From assembly GCF_003344625.1 (NCBI RefSeq), contig NZ_QPKJ02000003.1, positions 434,001 through 498,000 of the forward strand: 64,000 nucleotides of DNA, written 5' to 3'. Source of the DNA: Solirubrobacter deserti. GTDB lineage: Bacteria > Actinomycetota > Thermoleophilia > Solirubrobacterales > Solirubrobacteraceae. Of this stretch, positions 59,708 through 64,000 are shown one piece after another. Below the pieces are notes generated by a model. The model did no database searches, had not been told where the DNA came from, and saw nothing but the letters and a program-made list of their open reading frames with translations. Numbering within the stretch: the stretch's first letter is position 1; each line of letters opens with the position of its first letter. The translations under genes were made by a program, and so were the position numbers.

Positions 59708-60472
59708 TCAATACACCTTGTCCACCGCGTAGACCGCCTGGTCGTACGTGAAGCCGGACCCGTACTCGGAAGTGAGCTGCTCGATCAGTGCCTGCCGGGA
59801 CATCGGCATCGTCTCGAGATAGCTCTCCGCGGCCTCGACGGCTTCCCGCTTCCAGTCCGCTTTCACGTGATCGACCGCATATTGCGCTTCGGCCGCCGTG
59901 AAGCCGGCGCCGTACTCGGACGTCAACTGCTCGTACAGGCCCTGCTTGGAGAACGGCATCGTCTCCAGGTAGCTCTCCGCCGACTCCAGCGCTCTCCGCA
60001 TCGCGCGGCGCCGTGCCTTCTCCCGGCGGGCTGCCGCCTTCTCGGCGGTCGAGAGCTTGCGGGTGATGACGGCCGTCTCCGTGGCCTTCACGAATCCCTT
60101 GCGAGTCGCGACGACGCGGAACGAGTTCTCGCCGCGCTTGGACAGGGTGATCGGCGCCGTCCACTTGCCGCGGCGGACCTTGACCGACTTCCCCTTGATG
60201 CGCACGCGGGCGTTGGCCGGATCGACCGTGCCCCTGAGCGTCACGTTGTCACGGCGAGCGCTGGAGGGACCCGTCACCGAGATGCTGACCTGCGGCTTGG
60301 GCGTCGGTGTCGGTTCGGCACTTGCGACGGATTCGGGCTCCGGGGTGGCCGTGGCGGCCGACACGGCGGCAGCGCCCTGCGGCTCGCCGGTCTGCTCGTC
60401 CTCTCCGAAGACGGCTCCGAGGATCCCCAGACAGACCAGGCCGGCGAGCCCCCACTTCAGCAACGCCTTCAT
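59708..60472 (-). CDS. Membrane-anchored protein with two Ltp-type repeats
   Basis: 254 aa. N-terminal membrane segment (LKWGLAGLVCLGILGAVFG), Thr/Pro/Glu linker, a beta-domain like bacterial Ig (VSISVTGPSSARRDN, TLRGTVDPANARVRIKG; residues about 75-140), a basic helix rich in Ala/Arg (KAAARREKARRRAMRRAL), and two repeats of about 45 residues: AESYLETMPFSKQGLYEQLT...AVDHV and AESYLETMPMSRQALIEQLT...AVDKV. These are Ltp repeats (PF07553), known from the phage TP-J34 superinfection-exclusion lipoprotein and many actinobacterial surface proteins. It could block DNA or phage entry, but host members are mostly uncharacterised. Start ATG 60472 overlaps the upstream stop. Confidence 0.88.
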   Translation of the reverse strand: MKALLKWGLAGLVCLGILGAVFGEDEQTGEPQGAAAVSAATATPEPESVASAEPTPTPKPQVSISVTGPSSARRDNVTLRGTVDPANARVRIKGKSVKVRRGKWTAPITLSKRGENSFRVVATRKGFVKATETAVITRKLSTAEKAAARREKARRRAMRRALESAESYLETMPFSKQGLYEQLTSEYGAGFTAAEAQYAVDHVKADWKREAVEAAESYLETMPMSRQALIEQLTSEYGSGFTYDQAVYAVDKVY

Positions 60473-60948
60473 CGCTCGCCGTCCTTGACGGCGGACAGCA
60501 GGATCTCGGTGTCCTCGGGCACGCACTTGCCGGCCTTCGGGCGCTGCTTGACCGTGGTCCAGTTACGGTCGAGCATCAGCATCCGGCCCTGCCCGGTCGC
60601 GTCGCGTTCGTCGAGGTAGTAGAGGCCGGCCGCCTGCATCGTGTCCTGAGCGAGCTGGTGGTCCTTGCCCACGACGTTCGGGACCCGGATGCAGTCGCCG
60701 TCGCCCGAGGCCTGCGCTTCGGCCGGTTCCTCCTCGATCACCTCGTCCGTGACCTCCTCCGCAGCGGCGTCGGTCTCGGTGTCCACGGAGGTGCCGGCCT
60801 CCGCCGAGGAAGTAGCGGCCTGGCTCTCGGCCGCGTCGACGCGTGCCTCAAGCTCCGCGATCCTCTCACGGTCTGCGGACGACTCGCCGCAGCCCGCGAG
60901 CCCACCGATGGCCAGCGCGACAGCGCAGGCCCTGAAACGAATTCCCAT
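60469..60948 (-). CDS. PASTA-like lipoprotein
   Basis: 159 aa. Lipobox: signal peptide GIRFRACAVALAIGGLAGC with Cys at about residue 20. Then a short coiled coil (ADRERIAELEARVDAAESQA), an acidic Thr/Glu-rich linker, and a PASTA-like domain with CIRVPNVVGKDHQLAQDTMQ and TVKQRPKAGKCVPEDTEILLSAV, whose two cysteines probably pair. It would be anchored outside the membrane and could bind peptidoglycan. ATG 60948 has AGGAG 7 bases upstream. It forms a two-gene operon with the Ltp-repeat gene (ATGA). Confidence 0.87.
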   Translation of the reverse strand: MGIRFRACAVALAIGGLAGCGESSADRERIAELEARVDAAESQAATSSAEAGTSVDTETDAAAEEVTDEVIEEEPAEAQASGDGDCIRVPNVVGKDHQLAQDTMQAAGLYYLDERDATGQGRMLMLDRNWTTVKQRPKAGKCVPEDTEILLSAVKDGER

Positions 60949-61040
60949 CCCTGGTCTCCTCACCGGGTGTTGCCAATCCGGAGGAGCCTAGTTCAACGAA
61001 CAGGGATTACATATCGCTCAGGTGATCGAACATATGTCGA

Positions 61041-61784
61041 CTATCCCAGCTGCAGCAGGCGTCGGTTCTCCGGCGTGTCGGGCAGCGTCTTGAACTCGAG
61101 GATCTCCTCGCGGTAGGTGTGGTCGAACGGCTCGCCCTTGACGTCCTTGCCCCACGAGTGGTCGGTGAAGCGCAGGGGCGCGTACGTGTCCTTGTCGACC
61201 CACAGCGTCATCTCGATCCTCGGCCAGTGCGGCGGACCCGACTTCTCGTTCCAGCGCAGCACGTACGCGTCGTCGGTCTCCTCCAGGCCCACGTTGCGCG
61301 CGCGGTCGAGCAGTCCCTGCACGCGGAAGATCTCCGTCGGCACCATCTGCATCTCCGGGTGCTCGGTGACCTTGCCGGCGGGGTCGCGGCGCGTCGTGCC
61401 CTCGCCCTGGCGGTAGACCTCCTCGTTGCCGCCGTCCTCGAGCCAGCGCATGGCGGTTCCGCCCTGCACCCACACCTGCCGTGACTGCGTCCCGGTCGGC
61501 GGGGCGTCCGTCGGCCCCCACTGCGCCTTCGAGCGGGCGTAGAGGATGCCGCCGCCGTCGACCTCGACCGCGTTCACGGCGTGCTCGAGGACCTCGGTGG
61601 CCTGCGGGGCGGAGGTGGGGAGGACGACCAGCGCGGCGACCACCGCGCCGACGGCGGGCAGCGTGAGCCAGCGCTTGCGGCGCCGGCGCGGCGGAAGCGA
61701 CAGCGCGTCGAAGTTCGCGCGGCCGGCGAACTCGTCCTCGGAGGCGGGGTTCGCGGCGCGAACGCGGTCAAGCACGGGGTCCAT
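61041..61784 (-). CDS. Membrane-anchored protein, putative anti-sigma partner
   Basis: 247 aa. Short cytoplasmic N-terminus (VLDRVRAANPASEDEFAGRANFDAL then PPRRRRKR), one membrane helix (LPAVGAVVAALVVLPTSA, about 42-60), and an extracytoplasmic domain of strands typical of CU044_5270-like sigma-factor-linked proteins (EVDGGGILYARSKAQWG, SRQVWVQGGTAMRWLEDGG, AYVLRWNEK, TLWVDKDTYAPLRF). No zinc-binding anti-sigma motif is present, so its anti-sigma role rests on position: it lies two bases after the ECF sigma gene. It might sense envelope state. Confidence 0.8.
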   Translation of the reverse strand: MDPVLDRVRAANPASEDEFAGRANFDALSLPPRRRRKRWLTLPAVGAVVAALVVLPTSAPQATEVLEHAVNAVEVDGGGILYARSKAQWGPTDAPPTGTQSRQVWVQGGTAMRWLEDGGNEEVYRQGEGTTRRDPAGKVTEHPEMQMVPTEIFRVQGLLDRARNVGLEETDDAYVLRWNEKSGPPHWPRIEMTLWVDKDTYAPLRFTDHSWGKDVKGEPFDHTYREEILEFKTLPDTPENRRLLQLG

Positions 61785-61786
61785 GG

Positions 61787-62269
61787 TCAGATCGCCTCCG
61801 GGACGAGGTCGGGTTCGAGTTGGTCGGCGAGCTTCTTGCGCGCCCGGGAGAGGCGGACGGCGAAGGTGGCGGTGCTGCAGCCGGCGGCGCGGGCGGCGTC
61901 GGCGCTCGACAGCCCTTCCCAGGCGACGAGCCGGATCGCTTCACGCTCGCGTTCGCTCAGCCGCGCGAAGGCGTCGGCCAGGCCGCGGTCGGAGCCGAAA
62001 CGCTCCGCGGGATCGCCCGTCGCGGGGTCGGGCGCGAACGCGCCGCGGCGTGCCGCCTTCCGGCGATGGTTGGCGAGCACCTTGCCCGCCACGGCGTACA
62101 GCCACGGCAGCGGGTGCTCGAGCCGCCGCGGCAGCTTGCGCCACGCGACGACGAAGGTCTCGGCCGCGAGATCCTCGACCTCGTCCCGCGGCGCCCGGCG
62201 CGCGAAGTACGCGCAGACGGCGGCGTGGTGGGTCTCGTAGATCACGCGGAACGCGTGCGGATCGTTCAC
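61787..62269 (-). CDS. ECF RNA polymerase sigma factor
   Basis: 160 aa. Region 2 (FRVIYETHHAAVCAYFARRAPRDEVEDLAAETFVVAWRKL) and region 4 (AFARLSEREREAIRLVAWEGLSSADAARAAGCSTATFAVRLSRARKKL) are both complete, with short linker. Group-IV sigma factor that would direct transcription in response to a signal relayed by the membrane protein encoded next. GTG 62269 (VNDPHAF) is preferred; a longer frame upstream has poor context. A region-2-type promoter for autoregulation was not identified. The neighbouring lipoproteins are candidates for its regulon. Confidence 0.93.
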   Translation of the reverse strand: MNDPHAFRVIYETHHAAVCAYFARRAPRDEVEDLAAETFVVAWRKLPRRLEHPLPWLYAVAGKVLANHRRKAARRGAFAPDPATGDPAERFGSDRGLADAFARLSEREREAIRLVAWEGLSSADAARAAGCSTATFAVRLSRARKKLADQLEPDLVPEAI

Positions 62270-62299
62270 ACCCCCTGTCTGTCGCGAGCGCGCCACGCC

Positions 62300-62980
62300 T
62301 TACATGATCGAGAGCTTCCCCTGCTTGTGGTCGCCGAACGCAGCCAGCGCGTCGGGGACCTCGCCGAAGTTGAACGCCTCGCAGATCGGGACGCGGATCG
62401 AGTGCGCGTCGATCACCTCCGCCAGCCGGGCCATCGACCCGGACGCGGCGCGGATGCCGGGCGCAGGCGTGACGAAGTCGATCACGTGGTCGGTCTCCGG
62501 GCGCTCGCCGCGCGGCACGACCGCGGACGCGCCCAGGCCCTTGAGGAACGCCTCGTCGATCGCCAGCCCCGGAGCGATCACCGTCGCGCCCGCCGCCGCG
62601 CACAGCTGGACGGCGAACGAGCCGGCGCCGCCGTTGGCGCCCAGGATCAGCACGCTCTCGCCCGCGCGCAGCCCGAGTGACTCGACGTAGACGAGCGCGA
62701 ACAGCCCCGCGACCGGCGCGGCCCCGGCCTCGGCCATGCTGAGCGACTTCGGCTTGGGCGCGACGAAGTCGCCCGCGGAGATCCGCTCGGCCCACGCGCC
62801 GCCCCACACGAAGCCGAACACCTCGGCGCCGTCCTCGGTCACGCCCGCGAAGTCGTGCCCCAGGACCCCGTCGGTGAAGCGGTCGACGTTGTTGACCGAC
62901 GTCGCCCGCACGGCGACCACGTTCCCGGTCGGCTCGGCGAGGTCATCGCGCAGCTGGGGCCCCGCGACCCAGCCTTTCAT
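62300..62980 (-). CDS. Short MDR-superfamily oxidoreductase (quinone oxidoreductase-like)
   Basis: 226 aa, about 90 residues shorter than most medium-chain dehydrogenase/reductase proteins. Start KGWVAGPQLRDDLAEPTGNVVAV, the GHDFAGVTEDGAEVFGFV block replacing the usual GxDxxGxV loop, AEAGAAPVAGLFALVY, then the nucleotide-binding LILGANGGAGSFAVQLCAAAG, and the end PDALAAFGDHKQGKLSIM. Zn ligands are absent, fitting the QOR group. The compact form lacks part of the N-terminal GroES fold. ATG overlaps the upstream stop (ATGA), so it is co-translated with the ATP-grasp-like protein. Confidence 0.88.
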   Translation of the reverse strand: MKGWVAGPQLRDDLAEPTGNVVAVRATSVNNVDRFTDGVLGHDFAGVTEDGAEVFGFVWGGAWAERISAGDFVAPKPKSLSMAEAGAAPVAGLFALVYVESLGLRAGESVLILGANGGAGSFAVQLCAAAGATVIAPGLAIDEAFLKGLGASAVVPRGERPETDHVIDFVTPAPGIRAASGSMARLAEVIDAHSIRVPICEAFNFGEVPDALAAFGDHKQGKLSIM

Positions 62981-64000
62981 GCGTGCTGCGGGTCGCGCCC
63001 GCGCTCGCGCACCCACAGCCCGATGCGCCCGCGGAACAGGTCGAGGAACTGCTCCTGCTCGTGCGCGGGATAGGTCTCGCGCACGAGCCGCACGAGCAGC
63101 GCGTCGAAGTCGCTCGAGGCCACCCAGTCCAGCATCAGCTCGTCCACGTGCTTGAGCGCCGTCCCGCAGAACTCGGCGTACTCCTCGACCTGGAAGTACT
63201 CGTCGGCGAGCTTGCGGTACGCGGCGAGCTTCTCGCGATAGGAGAGGTCCTCGCGGTCGCCGATCTCGAAGTAGCGGCGCGTGTCCATGTCCACTACGCG
63301 CGACTCGCGCCCGGTCACCGTGCAGAAGATCGTCCACTTCAGCAGCGCGGAGATCGCCCACGGGAAGTAGTAGTGCAGCGAGGTGAGCGCGACGTCCGGG
63401 GAGGCGTTGGCGTAGTCGATCGGGTGCGCCTCGGTCCCGCGCACGAGCGTCTCGCACGAGTTGAACTCCCAGCGGAAGAACGCGTTGATCAGCCGCGAGA
63501 TCGTGATGATCTCCTCGCCCGTCTCCGGCGCGAGGAAGTCGTGCGAGATCGCGTAGCGGTTGTGCATCGGCTGGTCGGGCTGGAAGTCCATGACCATCGT
63601 CTCGGCGCCGATGCTCAACGATCGCGCGAACTTGTCGAACCCCTCGATCGACTCCTGCAGGTGCATCAGCCGCTCGCCGGACTCGTCGTAGGCCTCCATC
63701 AGCTGCTCGTGCGACTTGATCCGCGTGACGCCGACCCACTGGCCACCGTCGTAGGGCTTCATGAACAGCGGATAGCCGATGTTCTGCGCGATCGCGCCGA
63801 GGTCGAACGGCCGGTTGTACTTGGCCGCCGTGTACTCGAAGCGCGTGTTCTCGGGTGGGTTCTTGTGCGGCACCAGCACCGTCTGCGGCACCTTGAGCCC
63901 GAGCCGGATCATCGCGCAGTAGGCCGCGTGCTTCTCCATCGCCTGGAACGTGAACGGCGAGTTGAGCAGGTACACGTCGTCCATCAGCGCGACCTTCTTC
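62977..64000 (-). CDS. ATP-grasp-like protein, 5' end beyond window
   Basis: At least 341 codons; the frame is open to the window edge. Recognisable ATP-grasp elements: IAQNIGYPLFMKPYDGGQWVGVTRIKS (Lys-containing strand and glycine-rich loop), LHLQESIEGFDKFARSLSIG, and HDFLAPETGEEIITISRLINAFFRWEFNSCE. The part after residue 200 has AISALLKWTIFCTVTGRESRVVDMDTRRYFEIGD. The reaction is probably the ligation of a carboxylate to an amine or thiol, but no family can be named. Downstream is a short MDR oxidoreductase in overlap (ATGA), so the two likely form one pathway. N-terminus not seen. Confidence 0.75.
   Translation of the reverse strand, partial: KKVALMDDVYLLNSPFTFQAMEKHAAYCAMIRLGLKVPQTVLVPHKNPPENTRFEYTAAKYNRPFDLGAIAQNIGYPLFMKPYDGGQWVGVTRIKSHEQLMEAYDESGERLMHLQESIEGFDKFARSLSIGAETMVMDFQPDQPMHNRYAISHDFLAPETGEEIITISRLINAFFRWEFNSCETLVRGTEAHPIDYANASPDVALTSLHYYFPWAISALLKWTIFCTVTGRESRVVDMDTRRYFEIGDREDLSYREKLAAYRKLADEYFQVEEYAEFCGTALKHVDELMLDWVASSDFDALLVRLVRETYPAHEQEQFLDLFRGRIGLWVRERGRDPQHA

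Noticed and set aside
61018-61034. LexA-like site TCGAACATATGTCGA
   Set aside because: The right half lacks one base of GTTCG; no SOS gene is adjacent.

Overview
This window is very GC-rich chromosomal DNA (about 72% by eye) with many GTG and some TTG starts, gene ends that overlap by one to four bases (ATGA, GTGA, TGATG), and TAnnnT -10 hexamers lying 6-10 bases before start codons, which implies leaderless mRNAs. A type-2 isoleucyl-tRNA synthetase, CoxLMS-type molybdenum hydroxylase, BTAD/AAA regulator, SpoIID- and SpoIIM-like proteins in a non-Firmicute setting, and delta-60, RTX and PASTA proteins all suggest an actinobacterium, most likely of the Solirubrobacterales (Thermoleophilia). 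The order-level assignment is an inference from gene flavour. No rRNA, tRNA, CRISPR array, prophage or IS element was recognised. There is no gap over 300 bases; the longest non-coding stretches are 44475-44680 (riboswitch leader), 16760-16944 and 37987-38165.

Layout. 1-3.5 kb: two exported proteins on the minus strand (delta-60 repeat, SpoIID/LytB). 3.5-7.2 kb: operon of an acetolactate-synthase-like ThDP enzyme, succinate-semialdehyde dehydrogenase and PdxH. 7.2-11.6 kb: minus-strand operon fumC, two tandem GNATs, EamA transporter, unknown protein. 11.7-13.8 kb: NfeD-like protein, flotillin, small exported protein. 13.8-16.8 kb: PASTA protein, HxlR regulator, TIM-barrel protein, nucleotidyltransferase. 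16.9-21.9 kb: CoxL, an unknown 104-aa protein, CoxM, CoxS, MATE exporter. 22-26.6 kb: PPK2 and a membrane protein divergent from ileS. 26.6-31.6 kb: tandem Ig-like exported proteins, a 1061-aa BTAD/ATPase regulator, thioredoxin. 31.7-36 kb: SpoIIM-like protein, DPM-type glycosyltransferase, PolX, and a glycosyltransferase gene carrying an in-frame palindromic element. 36-42.7 kb: ACT-RidA fusion, OtsB, MscL, inorganic pyrophosphatase, 2-hydroxyacid dehydrogenase, ABC-F, monooxygenase-like protein, GT2. 42.7-49.7 kb: cell-surface and signalling block: L,D-transpeptidase, Ser/Pro-stalk surface protein under a predicted c-di-GMP-I riboswitch, GAF-PAS-PAS-GGDEF-EAL protein, propeller-RTX protein. 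49.7-53.2 kb: siderophore-interacting protein with an iron box, GT39, DUF2071-like and membrane proteins. 53.2-58.7 kb: tight catabolic operon (DUF1116/AllG-like, GntR, amidase, cysteine hydrolase, NCS2-type permease). 58.8-64 kb: alpha/beta hydrolase, Ltp/PASTA lipoproteins, ECF sigma with membrane partner, MDR oxidoreductase, partial ATP-grasp protein.

How genes work together. (1) The ThDP enzyme and SSADH form the same gene pair that completes the TCA cycle in some cyanobacteria through 2-oxoglutarate decarboxylation; fumC is close by. (2) The diguanylate cyclase/phosphodiesterase gene lies immediately upstream, on the same strand, of a c-di-GMP-I-like aptamer leading a surface-protein gene, suggesting a local c-di-GMP circuit. 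(3) The DUF1116 operon looks like an undescribed route for a ureido, amide or carbamoyl compound, since the known DUF1116 partners (FdrA/AllF and AllH) are absent.
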